From Liquidambar formosana (lineage: Eukaryota; Streptophyta; Magnoliopsida; Saxifragales; Altingiaceae): a DNA stretch of 64,000 bases. Within the stretch, counting starts at the first letter, position 1, and every line of letters begins with the position of its first letter. The notes below the pieces were generated by a model. It did not search any database. It had not been told where the DNA came from and worked only from the letters and a program-made list of their open reading frames with translations. Where the stretch lies: NCBI GenBank assembly GCA_039720395.1, contig CM077833.1, positions 23,520,271 through 23,584,270 of the forward strand, given 5' to 3'. Below are positions 37,390-48,044 of the stretch, in pieces. Position numbers and translations under genes: made by a program.

Positions 37390-38266
37390 GCCCTAATGAC
37401 CTAAAAAAAAGCCTAAAATTTGTGAAAAATACCTGTACACATATGTCAGTGGTTTCAAGACTACTTTTTCATGGGTCCAAATTATGTTAATTTCATTGAC
37501 CAAAGAATGGAACCATGATCCTATCCAAATATGTCATGGGTGACGAACCATCTGATATTTATTCTTTGAGAAGTCCAAGATAGAGACTAATAAAAAAAAA
37601 AAAAACAAAAAAATTGGGATCACTCAATGATTCAACAACCACACCAATCCCATCTAATTACTGGATTTCTATATTTTGTTTTTTCTCTTATCTTATTATA
37701 AGAAATCAAAGAGAGGGCATGAAGGGAGACTGAGACCCTTTTTTATTTTTTTGGAGAGATGTGTGGAAACGAAAGTCGCATCCAATCCTTGAAGCTAGGC
37801 GTTGATGGCGGAGGTTATGATTTGGATTTTGAAGAAGGAAAATAGGATTGCTGAATAGACACATCTTTCTTTGTCCAATATAAAATGATAATTACAATTT
37901 CAACCACGTTTATGGTAATTACAATTAAAAATGGTTTTTTTTTTTTTTTTTTTTCAAAGAAAAAATTTCAGTTCTCAAAGCCATAGAAAAAATTATTTTC
38001 AGTTTCTATTTTCTGTTGTCTGAAAACAACATCTTCCTAAAATTTCTTGCTATTTGCTAATGAAAAACGGGTTTCCGAGAACAATTTTTGGAAACAAGTT
38101 TGAGAGCAGAGGTTTGTTCTCAGAGGACATGGCCTCAACATAGACAGTAATTAATAAACCTTTTCTTAGTCTTTTATTTGGTTTTTCATATTGAAAAGTG
38201 CATCTATACAATTCTTGAATCATAAAAAGATTTCACAGTAGAAGCTACAAATAAACAGAACTAAAG

Positions 38267-38866
38267 CTAACTAGTCCTAGCAATCTTGGGTGGTGAAACC
38301 TCATTGCTACATATTGGGCATGTCTTTTTAACTTGAAGCCACTTGCTTATACAATCCAAATGATATGGGTGCTGACATGAAAGTGCCACCACCTTTTCCC
38401 CTTCTCCATACTCAACTTGACATATTACACATCTATCAATACCTGTCTTGCACTCAACAGAGTAGCAAATATATGGACACAAGCATGCAGAGATTTGTTC
38501 TGCTGATAGACCTCTACTTTCTTCTCCAACAATCTCTCCTAATGCCATCAACTCCTCGTAAGAAAGTTCATCTGGATCGATTTCGTCTTCCTCCATCTCC
38601 ATTTCAGTGTTGCTACTTTCACCCTCTAAAAATTCTAGCTCAGCTTCCACTTCAGGGCTCGCAAAAAATGGATCATCATCACAGGAACTGATGCTTTCAT
38701 CGTCATCACCATCACTTTCGATACTTGAAAGCGTTGTGAATGCCCTCTCTTGTTCTTGCAATGCCATTGCAAGAGCAAAGTCTGAGTTCACCTGGTCGAG
38801 TTGGGCAAAAGCCACCCTCCTAGCAGCCTGTTTGGTGTCTTCGTTGTCCATTGAAGACGAATCCAT
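38267..38866 (-). CDS. RING-H2 E3 ubiquitin ligase, BIG BROTHER-type
   Basis: This single-exon gene encodes 199 residues and is intact. The upstream in-frame TTG at 38869 is not used; the first ATG (MDSSSMDNED) is at 38866. Residues 1-45 are basic/Gln-rich. Residues 50-110 are strongly acidic (DGDDDES, EMEEDEIDPDE). DPDELSYEELMALGE followed by EESRGLS is the conserved block found before the RING of BIG BROTHER and BIG BROTHER-related ligases. The RING-H2 finger spans about residues 146-186 with the C3H2C3 ligands CVIC, C-x-H, H-x2-C and CPIC. The likely role is an E2-dependent ubiquitin ligase; family members limit organ size, but the substrate here is unknown. It lies between the NAC and Cys-rich genes with no sign of an operon-like link. 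Confidence 0.9.
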   Translation of the reverse strand: MDSSSMDNEDTKQAARRVAFAQLDQVNSDFALAMALQEQERAFTTLSSIESDGDDDESISSCDDDPFFASPEVEAELEFLEGESSNTEMEMEEDEIDPDELSYEELMALGEIVGEESRGLSAEQISACLCPYICYSVECKTGIDRCVICQVEYGEGEKVVALSCQHPYHLDCISKWLQVKKTCPICSNEVSPPKIARTS

Positions 38867-39523
38867 CAATCTCTTCTATTTTCAAGGAGGCCAACTATGT
38901 GGGATATATGAGGAGAGAGGAAAGCTTGCTTTAAAGAGAAGGCAAAGTTCCATGCTAAGCAATGGAAAAGCATATCCCATGAACTACAATATTCCATATT
39001 CCTAATTTAAACTCTTCACTCTTACACCCCCCACCCCTTGCCTCCCATATAGGTAGACATGATGTTGAAGCTTCTTCCAACAGGAGGCAACTTTGATAGA
39101 AAGCAATGGAAAACCATCTCTCATGAATTATAAGATTCTAGATTCCTAATTCAAATGATAAACATTAAAAAAAATTCGTTGCCTCACCTCTAGGTAATTT
39201 CCTATCTAGGAATCCACGGGATCTCTTCTTGAATTTTGGATGATCTAAATTGGATTCTTTACATATGGATTTCTTAAGACCCCAACATTCAATAAATTCC
39301 ACGTCAATTGTTGGAAAATATTACGTAATCAAGCATATAATCAAAATGAAGTAAGGCAATTTGGGTTATGTGACTTGTTTTGGTGCAGTGAAAAATGTAT
39401 AAGTCCCCTCGGTGTGGTGTTGTGGTGACTTTCACATGAGTAGTATACCCAACCAAAAAAATTAAAGTTTATGTGAGTTGAAAGAGACATAAAATGGAGA
39501 GAATTCAAGATACCTACCAATCA
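38867..39523. other. Short intergenic region, RING gene promoter
   Basis: This stretch of 657 bases lies between two minus-strand genes. It must contain the RING gene promoter and the 3' UTR of the upstream Cys-rich gene. A short imperfect duplication (AAAGCAATGGAAAACCATCTC-like at about 38957 and 39098) is visible. No other feature is recognised. Confidence 0.5.
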
Positions 39524-40778
39524 TCACCACTGCTGCCTCCGATAAATATTACCCTTGCGATTAGTACCCTTTTGTACGAACTTTGATGTCCGAGTCACCC
39601 TAATGTCCTGAACTGTGCTGACATGATTGCCATGCCCAATTGGGTTTCTTTTGTAACCATGAGATGAATCTCTGCTAGTTCCTACTCGAACTCGATGACT
39701 CCTAGGCCGCAAAGACCTCCTTAAGTGAGCTTCTCTGTTATCCCTCCACCGGCGAGATAGTGATCTTCTCCCTTCCATGGATGTAGGTACATGATGCGAA
39801 AAGCTTTCATCATCTTCTTCACTTGAATCAAACTCTTCGATGTCTCTTGTGTGTCGTCGTTTTATTCTTTTGAGCATAACCCAGAAGCAAGTGCAGCAAT
39901 ACTCCCAAGCAGAGAAACAGGAAACAAAGCATGCCCATACCATTTTGCAAAGGCTCCGGCCAACGCATTGGCAGATACCCAGTTTGCATAACAAGTAGAA
40001 GAATAAAAGAACTGCACATCACCAAAGGAAATAAGCAGATGATATGTGAGACCAGGCCAAACACAAAAACTCGGAATTTTCAGAAATTCAGGGTTGGGCT
40101 CAGTTGGCCTTTCAAAACTCACCAATGTAGCAGAGAGCCAACACCATGGCTATCTTCAGCAGATTGGCAATACAGAAATTTTCGATGTAACATATGAAAT
40201 CCCATGTTGACCCGCACACAGAGCTGAACGATGACAGAGCCGCACACATAGTTCAGCAGAAAACAAAGGTGAAAAAGGATGATTTTATATATTTTCTTCC
40301 AACCAACTTCTTGACTATAATTAACAAGGATTGAACCTCAAATAAAGAACTGCAAATTGATTAACTTCTTCAAGTTAAAAGTGTTAGACAATCTTTTTCT
40401 GACAACCCCATGAATTCAACTTACCCCCCCCCCCCCCCCCCCAAAAAAAAAAAAAAAAAAAAAAAATCCCATGAGTTCAAGACACAATCATCTGTAAAGG
40501 GCGTTTTCAGTAATAAATTTTGTGTAGTGCAGATTTCAAGATAAGTTCACTAACATGGTCATCTCCAGGAGATAAGAAGGAACCCAAAAAAAACGAAAAA
40601 CGAAAAAAGAAAAAAAAGGAGAATCTCCCTAATAAGCACTTTTGGGCATGATAGCATAATGTGCTACTGCAAATGATTACCTGCAAGACTTTCCGGAGAG
40701 AAAATCAAGTGGATTGCCAAAGAGGTTGCCGATGACTTTAGCAAACCCAGAAACAAATGAGCCGATTATGCTACCCAT
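39524..40778 (-). CDS. Cysteine-rich membrane protein of unknown function
   Basis: Three minus-strand exons (40778-40681, 40223-40123 and 40011-39524, TGA) with GT-AG introns and consistent phases give an intact 228-residue protein. It starts MGSIIGS, whose Gly-2 with small residues at 6-7 resembles an N-myristoylation signal. About 14 cysteines fall between residues 32 and 116. One strong hydrophobic segment (AMVLALCYIVLLFFYLL) is visible, followed by Cys-rich amphipathic sequence (GICQCVGRSLC, WEYCCTCF) that could be palmitoylated. The C-terminal half is hydrophilic and Arg-rich (KRIKRRHTR, RRSLSRRWR) with an acidic patch DSSEEDDES. I recognise no named domain. It looks like a conserved plant single-pass protein with a cytosolic basic tail, but that topology is inference. 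Codon phase and splice sites make it a convincing gene. Confidence 0.85.
40425..40466. repeat. Compound C-run / A-run in intron 1 of the Cys-rich gene
   Basis: About 18 C bases are directly followed by about 24 A bases. On the minus (transcribed) strand this reads T-run then G-run, the same polarity as the RFC3 intron tracts. Confidence 0.85.
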
Positions 40779-42967
40779 CGAAGTTGGGTACCAATTGAGG
40801 CAGAGCCAAACTGCTGCTAGGAGATTTTGCAAAAGCCAGAGATTATTATGCTCTTAATATTTTTCCTCACCTACACCGGCACACACCAAAAAAAAAAAAA
40901 AAAAAAAAAAAACAGAAGTTAGCATCCAATGCAAATGTTCCCCTTACACACTGAATTATATAGTAACACTATAGTGTGAATGAAATTCATAAATCTTGCC
41001 ATAACTCACAAAATCGTCCATTTTCTTCCCCATAAAAAATAAAAAATAAAAATAAAAAAAAAAAGAAAAGGGAAAATTTTTACTCTCTTCATTTGATTGG
41101 GGTTGTTCTTTGTTCTTTGGGGGCTATCTGCCACTGGTCTAGTCTGTGCAAGTGTGTTGATTCTGAGATAATTTGAACACCATGGTTTTGGGTTCAATGC
41201 GAATGCAAATTAAACACCAAACAATTAAATAAACATCAAAAAAAGTGAAGAACTGCCCGTGAGAGAGAGAGAGAGATTACTTTTTGTAAGGGTTAGAAAG
41301 AAAGCAGGGATTTGATGGTCTATTGAATTGATCCATGCCACATTGAAGTACAGAAGTGCAGAACGAAAACGAAAGAGAGATTTTTTTTTTTTTTGGGGGG
41401 GGGGGGGGAAGAGAGCGTGTATTTTCAAATTTTGAAGTAACCAACACAGAAGACAAAGGCACACGTACATCTGTGCATATAACTTCTCTCTTGGGCCTTA
41501 TAGGGTTAGTTGAATAGTCAGATCCTAAGTGTGTTTTTTAGAGGTCATTGTTTCAATTTCTCATAGAGATTATTATTTATGTAAGTATAGAGCATCTCAC
41601 ACGAGCCGTTAGGGGAATAGTTTAAATTGAAACCTCGACGGGAAGAAAGCTTGGGATACCTGTAATAGTTAATTTTTTTTAAAAAAAAAATTAACTTCCC
41701 TCCTCAAAAATTTCAGACCAAAATCTGCGGCTCTGGTTGCCCACCAAGTGGTTCACATTTTGCCCTTTTTCTTATGATCCAGAGACAGAAAATGAAGTGG
41801 ATTGGCTTACAACAGCAGAAGTCAAACGGACCGAAGGCAGCTTTGACATTTTGGTTTCCAGCCCATTTCGTCACATGGGCTTCAATTCATGACACCCAAA
41901 TTATAATCCGGTGGACACTGCTACCCATTATCACCCACCCCACAAAGAGGGCGGCTATTGCAATCCCTCAACATTATTTGCACACCCCATTTATTTTATA
42001 TAAAAATAAAATAGAAACCATAAACAATCAAGAAGTACTCTTAAACAACAAATTTTAGAATAATTTTATTCTATAAAGTTGTTCAAAATGATGTTTTCTA
42101 GTAGATGTTGCGACTAATTTTTATAAAAATGAGTGGGGTTTATAAAAAAAGTTAGGGGTTGCAATAAGGGGTCACCCTCCCCCACAAAAATGCTGAAGCA
42201 CTGATAGATCATGTCGTGTGAGAGCCTCATCAAAGACTACTTTGGTAAGCGAATTGTCGGGTTTCATAGGAAAGGTTGGCGAACCCTAACAACGTGCTTC
42301 CTTATTGATCCTAAGGTGGAAGTCCAAGTGGATCACATCAGTGTAGAAGACACGAACCGCTATGGCAATTGAAAGAAACAGTGTAATCACAATTTACAAT
42401 GCTTCTATCAATTGCCATATCAGTGTTCCTTTCGTTCATTATGTGGTCAGAAAAGCAATCCACATCATGCCTACTGGTGAGGCACTGTACAAACCTCCCG
42501 TGTCTCCTATCACTCCCGTTCTCATCTCTTCTTTGGTGGTGGTGGTGGTGGTGGTGGTGGTGGTAGGGGGGAGTACTTGATTGGTAGACCAAGTTCGAAA
42601 AATCACTCTGGCCTTTGGGTCAATCTATTCAAAAAAACAAGTGCTTAATTTCCCACTAAGAAATGTACAACAAAACACAAGTTCGATAACTTGAGCACAT
42701 CCAACTCCTTGAAAATTCATCACAATAATAATATCAATGTGAAATAAGGTAGATCAATTTCTGAAATTTATCGGAGAACATCATTTGTTCCACTCTCTAA
42801 ATATATCTGAGGCGAACATCATTTCTAGTGCTACACAATAACTTGCTCCTGATCACTGAAGAAAGATATGAAGGTTCTCTATTCAACTGCAGGCCATGGT
42901 AAGCAATGAAGGAAAAACAGGCACGGCCAAATGGGGAAGAGAACCAATTTTCTCCAAGAAGAAAAGG
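40779..42967. other. Intergenic region between Cys-rich gene and proteasome gene
   Basis: This block holds the Cys-rich gene leader/promoter (an A-run of about 25 bases at 40888-40911 and a T-run/G-run at 41381-41408), foldback MITE copy D (41949-42172), and a (GGT)n run at about 42535-42563. A 12-base perfect inverted repeat TATGGCAATTGA/TCAATTGCCATA lies at about 42361-42422. The 3' UTR of the proteasome gene occupies the right end. No additional gene is evident. Confidence 0.6.
41949..42172. mobile_element. Foldback MITE (copy D, short)
   Basis: The left end GGCGGCTATTGCAATCCC and the inverse of the right end (GGTGACCCCTTATTGCAACC) are imperfect inverted repeats. The core (AAACAACAAATTTTAGAATA, TTCTATAAAGTTGTTCAAAA, TGATGTTTTCTAGTAG) matches the cores of copies at 27387, 47270 and 47651. 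It is 224 bases long and non-coding. Confidence 0.7.
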
Positions 42968-44310
42968 TCAATCCATCCTTCCCTTCAAGATGCTCTCCTT
43001 TACTTCAGTTGGTGTGCTGCAGCAAACCAAAGACATACATTAAAATGGAACCAATTGCCAATGCATATTAAGAAAACGATGGGAATAACAACCCCATCTA
43101 CAATTTTAAGTGAACATTGTTGGAAAACAAAGAGAGAATAGGAAACCAACTACAAGTTCAAATTTTCCATGTGTCAGTTGTAAGATTTCAAGTGGGTCTT
43201 CTCTTTTGCAAAGTCTCTGTTTGGATCTCATAAATGAGAGGGAGAGGAAATCATATGCCAAAATTTCTTATAAATGGTTCTTTCTACATTATTTTCAACC
43301 TTTTCCCTCTCCTTTTTCTCAAGTTTTCCAAGATCCAAACACACATAGAAAGTGGTTTCCATGCAAAACATAACAGCCTCAGTTCTCTCATGTCAATCAA
43401 ATTCTTCAATGGTAAAGCTTATCAATATTATAATCACAATAATTTTTTATCATGAATCAGACCAGCCTAAATACCCTGTTGGCCTTCATGAAGTTGAAGA
43501 AGTTGTATTACATTGTAATGGACAGCAACTACATGCACCTTTTGGCAGTCAAGAAGGTTGGTGTGGGGTTGGGGGTGGGGGAAAGGAAAGATTACACCTG
43601 GAATCTTGTACTCTGTTTTTTATTGTTGGAAAGCATGAGAAAAAACAAAAGAATAAACTTTACAGTGGTTTAAGGAAAAAATATTTTAAAGCAGTTTCTT
43701 TACTTTTACTTCATATTTCTGAAATAGGCAAAATTTTTGTTTCATTTCCAACATTTTTACAGAAACTAACAGGAGAATAATGCTTACATTCCCAAAAATT
43801 ATATACGGAGCAGGTTCCAGCAATAATAATATTAAAGTGCTATGATAAAGTAATTTGCTCCTCCCTAAGTTCTTGCACTAAATTTCCATCAAGCAACACA
43901 TTTAATGGAGGGGGAAAAATTGTTTCCAGGAACTATGTTACGTTTAATATAATGGAAAAGAGAGGAAGGATGAGAAAAGGCTTACACAACATAGACATGT
44001 CCTCCCCAACCACTCAAACAATCACGATCTACTGATGATAGCAATGCTTGAGAGATGGTCTCAAACAATTCCTCAGGTTCCTGAATGGAAGTCAAAATGA
44101 AGAGTCAATACAACTGCAGCTATTAATATGAAAGAAATAAACAAGAAGATGACTAAACTTGAGCAGTCATAGCAGCAATCACCAGCAAAATGATTTCAAC
44201 TTAATTAGCAAGAAGTTCAACACATGTATTCAGCCCAAGAATGGTTTGAACCATGTGCACAAATTGGTCATTACACCAATTGTTATTCATCTTTGTCTCT
44301 GTTTATGGTC

Positions 44311-44363
<53 letters not shown>

Positions 44364-46973
44364 GGTTCTAGTGATGAAAGTACATATATAATATAGGTGC
44401 TTCCTGCACTCACCAGAAAATTCACAATGAATGCCTAATACCTAAGAGGGTAGAAGCCTTTAACTCTGTAATGAAAGAAATGCCCTCCTGTTACCATAAC
44501 AATTAGAGGTATTTCTGAACAATGAGATTTTGGGGAGGTCATCATACTCCCTATATGATTCAGTATTTTAATTTTTAAATGCATATGCATCAGCATTTCT
44601 TAGATATGCAGGTTTTTCTGATCAATTAATTTAAGCTCATACAGGGCATGCTTAACATAATTCTGAGTACTTCACTTCTTGAAAAATAAAAAGTTTTATT
44701 ACATTACAGACCCATTATACTGATGCTGAAGTATATCTAAAACTCAACTTAAATTCTAATAGATAAAGTAACTTATGTTTAATATGGAGACAAACCATGT
44801 CAGGCTTGAACATTGATTCACAAGCACCATAAAGAGACTCTGAGGCAGTGCCAGCAACAACAAAATCTTTGGCAAGTTCCCTGCATTTGGCAAAGAAAAA
44901 TAATAAAATAATAATAATACACCATTCGGTCTACAGCATCTTTGAACTAACACCAACTAAAATAAATAGTGGTGCCCCCCCCCCCCCCCCCCCCCCTTCT
45001 CTCTTCCACGTCACTTGCGTAAGAATAACTATGGATCAACCTCATTTATCTTCTGCCTCTAGCTTTTGTAAAGTAAGGTGGAGGACAAACCTTGTATGCA
45101 ATATTAAATTCTCTAACTATGGATGGATTCTTCTTCCGTTTTTTTTTTTTATGGATTCTTCAATCTGGCAAAAATGGAGATGTAGTAGATGCTTTCTCCT
45201 GTCAGATTCTGCCTCAGACTTCCCACCAAAACATCAAAGGATTTTTTCCATAGTATAATAACCTTTGTTTATTTAATGAAAAGGCCTGTAAAAATCCCTC
45301 CTCATCCCCTTGAAGAACACAAAAATACTCTAAAAAATTCAACTTCTATCACATTTTCTCATTTAAAAAATTCAGTAAATTATAAAAAATGTGGCAGTTA
45401 ATAATCAGGATCTCTGAAAAAACATACTACAGTAACACTCATAAATGGGAACTGAAAAAGGGGGAAAAACTTGGACCACTAAACAAGCTACAAATCATGC
45501 ATTAAACTGAAAAGGGGGAAAAAAACTTGGACTTCTCAGTGAGTGAAAGATTTGTCCCCAGGTGTACGTTGAAAGCTTCTATAGTAGAACTCATTTGAGA
45601 GGGCCCACTAAACAAGCTACAAATCATGCATTAAACTCGTGTTTGTCTCAATGTACGCTATTCACACATATAAACTCAAATTTAATGTATCCATCACTAC
45701 GTAGATATTAACAAGACAAAGCTCACACTAATCACACACAAAAAAATGTTAAGTACAAAATTTTCATAGAAGAACCATATCTCTATTTTAGGAAAAATAC
45801 AATTATTGTAAAAATAAAACAAGAATGTAACAACTTGAAGCTGTCATAAATCTTTAGCATTTTCATGACTGTAAAACCATGAAAAATATAAAATAAGAAC
45901 ATCAACATACTTGGCTCCAATTGAATCTGTTGTGCAAATGAATGGCTTGTCCTCATCTCCCAATCCAGCAATTACAGGCTGGCAGAAGTATGGACCAAAC
46001 CTACAAAAATAAACAATTACAGTCATACAAAGTCTAAAATTGCTTCTCATCAAGCCAGATGAAGCAATGGAAAATAGAGAGATGAAAGAAATACAGAGAG
46101 AAACGAATGTTAGAACACTGTTACCGATCAAATAGATGAAAAAAGCAAACTAAATGACCAATTTGCTTAAACAATACACAATGCAATAATTGTACAGTTT
46201 TCTATGCAGGAAAATATAATTTTTTTAATGGAACATAAATGGTAAAACACAAGTGAAAAATAAAAAAAACATAGCAGAAGTACTTGATTTTATGAAAATT
46301 GGTTCTGTGCAGTACAATGTCTCAACTCTCAAGTAATGGTAGACTGGTAGTGTAACTCAGAACCACTAGATGATTCAAACATTGTGTCCATTGTCATTCC
46401 AACACAAATAGAAGGCATAAAATCAAAACAAACAAAAATGTTCAGCAGAAACTAATTCACCTACCTTTTCTCATAGAGAATAGCTGAAACAAGGCTGGCA
46501 AAGGTTTCGGGCTTCATATCCCTCTCCTCCCGAAGCTGATACAGCTTGTGACGGAACACTAACCGCTGATACCTTCATATCAAAACGCAAACCCTAATTA
46601 AACCCCAAAAATTACATAAACGAAGAACTAACTGGAGCAACAGTGAAAAGATATAAGGTGATGACCCTTACAGAGTTTGAGCATCGGTGGCCAGCCCAGA
46701 GAGACCGATGAAAAGCTTATCGTGAATCTTGTAAATTCTCTGGAAATCAGTGGCGATGGTCTGAAGCTGAACCCCGAGTCGCCGATCGCTGGCGATTGCG
46801 AAGCAGTTCTTCCCTACCATCGCTATTAGGGCACTCCCATTGTACTCGAAGATCTGTAAATCCAAATAAAATCAATAAAAATGTACGAATGTACACATAC
46901 AAATACGTGAGATTGTTTGATCCAGTGATCTAAACGGCACTGTGACTCGTACAGAGGAACTAAGGTTTCTGAT

Positions 46974-47004
<31 letters not shown>

Positions 47005-47018
47005 AAACCTACCGACAT
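42968..47018 (-). CDS. PBC: 20S proteasome subunit beta type-3 (PBC)
   Basis: This structural beta-3 ring subunit of the 20S core particle acts in nuclear and cytosolic proteolysis. Seven exons read on the minus strand: 47018-47013 (only ATG TCG), 46853-46672, 46572-46465, 46000-45911, 44880-44796, 44080-43986 and 43016-42968 (TGA). They total 615 bases, or 204 residues, equal to the length I recall for Arabidopsis PBC1/PBC2, with no frameshift. The sequence runs MSIFEYNGSALIAMVGKNC, FAIASDRRLGVQ, GLSGLATDAQTLYQRL, ERDMKPETFASL, GPYFCQPVIAGLGDEDKPF, DSIGAKELAKDFVVAG and ends GGHVYVVTPTEVKESILKGRMD. Beta-3 subunits lack the catalytic N-terminal Thr and propeptide, as here. An in-frame upstream open stretch (to 47279) is ignored because known orthologues begin MSIF. 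The two-codon first exon and one-codon-phase last exon are easily missed. Confidence 0.97.
44310..44363. repeat. (CT)n(AT)n compound microsatellite in PBC intron 5
   Basis: A CT dinucleotide run is directly followed by an AT run, inside the intron between exons ending at 44796 and starting at 44080. No effect on splicing is apparent. Confidence 0.9.
44975..44996. repeat. C homopolymer of about 22 bases in PBC intron 4
   Basis: An uninterrupted C-run follows GTGG and is followed by TTCTCTCTTCC. It is G-rich in the minus-strand transcript. Its length should be treated as uncertain. Confidence 0.85.
45448..45637. repeat. Interleaved direct duplications in PBC intron 4
   Basis: Two sequence blocks each occur twice. 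One is an ACTGAAAAAGGGGGAAAA-type block ending CTTGGAC (about 45451 and 45508). The other is a 33-base block beginning CCACTAAACAAGCTACAAAT (about 45476 and 45604). The pattern suggests overlapping segmental duplications. Confidence 0.8.
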
Positions 47019-47269
47019 CGGAGAAGATAAACAGTTCCTTTGAGTTTTAGAGAGAGATGTAGAACGAACAACTGCGAAATGGGCAGTTTTTGGTGCGAGT
47101 TTATGCGAAATGGTATATGCGATGGCTTGGGCGTCACTCCAAGGTTCTTCGGTGAGCAAGACTTCCATCCGGGTCGGTTTATCTGAACCCGAATTCGAGG
47201 CCCAGATCCGATAATGACTAATCCCTTGTTTGGGCAGGGCCTTCTCTCTCCAATCTCTCTCTTTGGAAA

Positions 47270-47621
47270 GGCTATTCACCCCATTTTTATCAAACCCCTT
47301 TAAGTTTAGGTTTTTAAGATTTTATGCAAAATATAAAAGGTTTTTATGAAAATTGGCTTCGTTGTCCACTAAAAAAAATCATTTTGAACAACTTTACAGA
47401 AAAATGTTTTTCCATAATCTATTGTTTATATAAACTTTTGGCAAAAAATGAAATAAAAACTATAAATGATTAAAAAGTTTACTTAAACGATATATTTTAG
47501 AAAAACTATTTTTTAAAAAGTTATTCAAAATGATGTGCCGGTTTTCGTAAAAGCATTTTATTTTTTGCATAAAATCTTAAAAACCTAAAGTATGGGCTGG
47601 TAAAAATGGGGGGCAATAGCC
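47270..47621. mobile_element. Long-armed foldback MITE (copy C) in the PBC promoter
   Basis: The ends GGCTATTCACCCC and GGGGGGCAATAGCC are inverted repeats, and the arms pair for at least 85 bases (TTTTTAAGATTTTATGCAAA on the left against TTTGCATAAAATCTTAAAAA on the right). The core AAACGATATATTTTAGAAAA and TTCAAAATGATG is shared with the other copies. No clear target-site duplication was seen. Confidence 0.8.
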
Positions 47622-47650
47622 GTTCCTTTCTCTCCCACTCTCTCTGGTTG

Positions 47651-48044
47651 GGGGCCTCTATTGGCACCCCAGGACTTACTTTTCATCCCCTATTTACTTT
47701 ACATTTTAAGGTTTTATGAAAAATATAAAAGATTTTCATTAAAAAAATCACTTTATTTATTATAAAACATCATTTCAAACAATTTTGAAGGAAAATGTTT
47801 TTCAAAAATCTGTCGTTTAAATGGACTTTTAGCCATTTATGAAGCAAATACTATAAATGGCCAAAATTTTCATTTAAACGATAGATTTTGAAAAAAGTTT
47901 CTTCTACAAATTTGTTCAAAATGAGTTTTTCTAATGGTAAGCATGTTCGATTTTTATAAAAACCTTTTATAATTTTTATAAAATCTTGAAATGTAAAAAA
48001 AGTGGGGGGTGAAGAACAAGTCTTTGGGTGCCAATAGAGGCCCC
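47651..48044. mobile_element. Long-armed foldback MITE (copy B)
   Basis: The terminal inverted repeats are GGGGCCTCTATTGGCACCC and GGGTGCCAATAGAGGCCCC, a perfect 19-base match. The interior is palindromic with the same core as copies A, C and D. It lies 30 bases from copy C, so one probably inserted next to the other. No coding sequence. Confidence 0.85.

Larger units (their letters stand above)
30911..38266. other. Intergenic block upstream of the NAC gene (7.4 kb)
   Basis: No gene could be supported. The block holds distal NAC promoter sequence, long AT-rich stretches, a cluster of ACGT cores at 33168-33572, a foldback repeat at 33986-34272, a (GA)n tract at 34762-34788, a triplicated minisatellite at 36291-36590, an (AT)n run at about 37363-37385 and a T-run of about 24 bases at 37934-37954. 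The open frames are low-complexity or repeat-derived. Confidence 0.65.

Noticed and set aside
38867..38869. Start of the RING-H2 protein one codon upstream
   Set aside because: That codon is TTG. The first ATG is at 38866-38864.
46872..47279. In-frame upstream extension of the proteasome subunit starting MNSLSKERDW
   Set aside because: It runs through the short first exon and its intron. Known beta-3 subunits begin MSIF, which the ATG-TCG exon at 47018-47013 reproduces exactly to give 204 residues.
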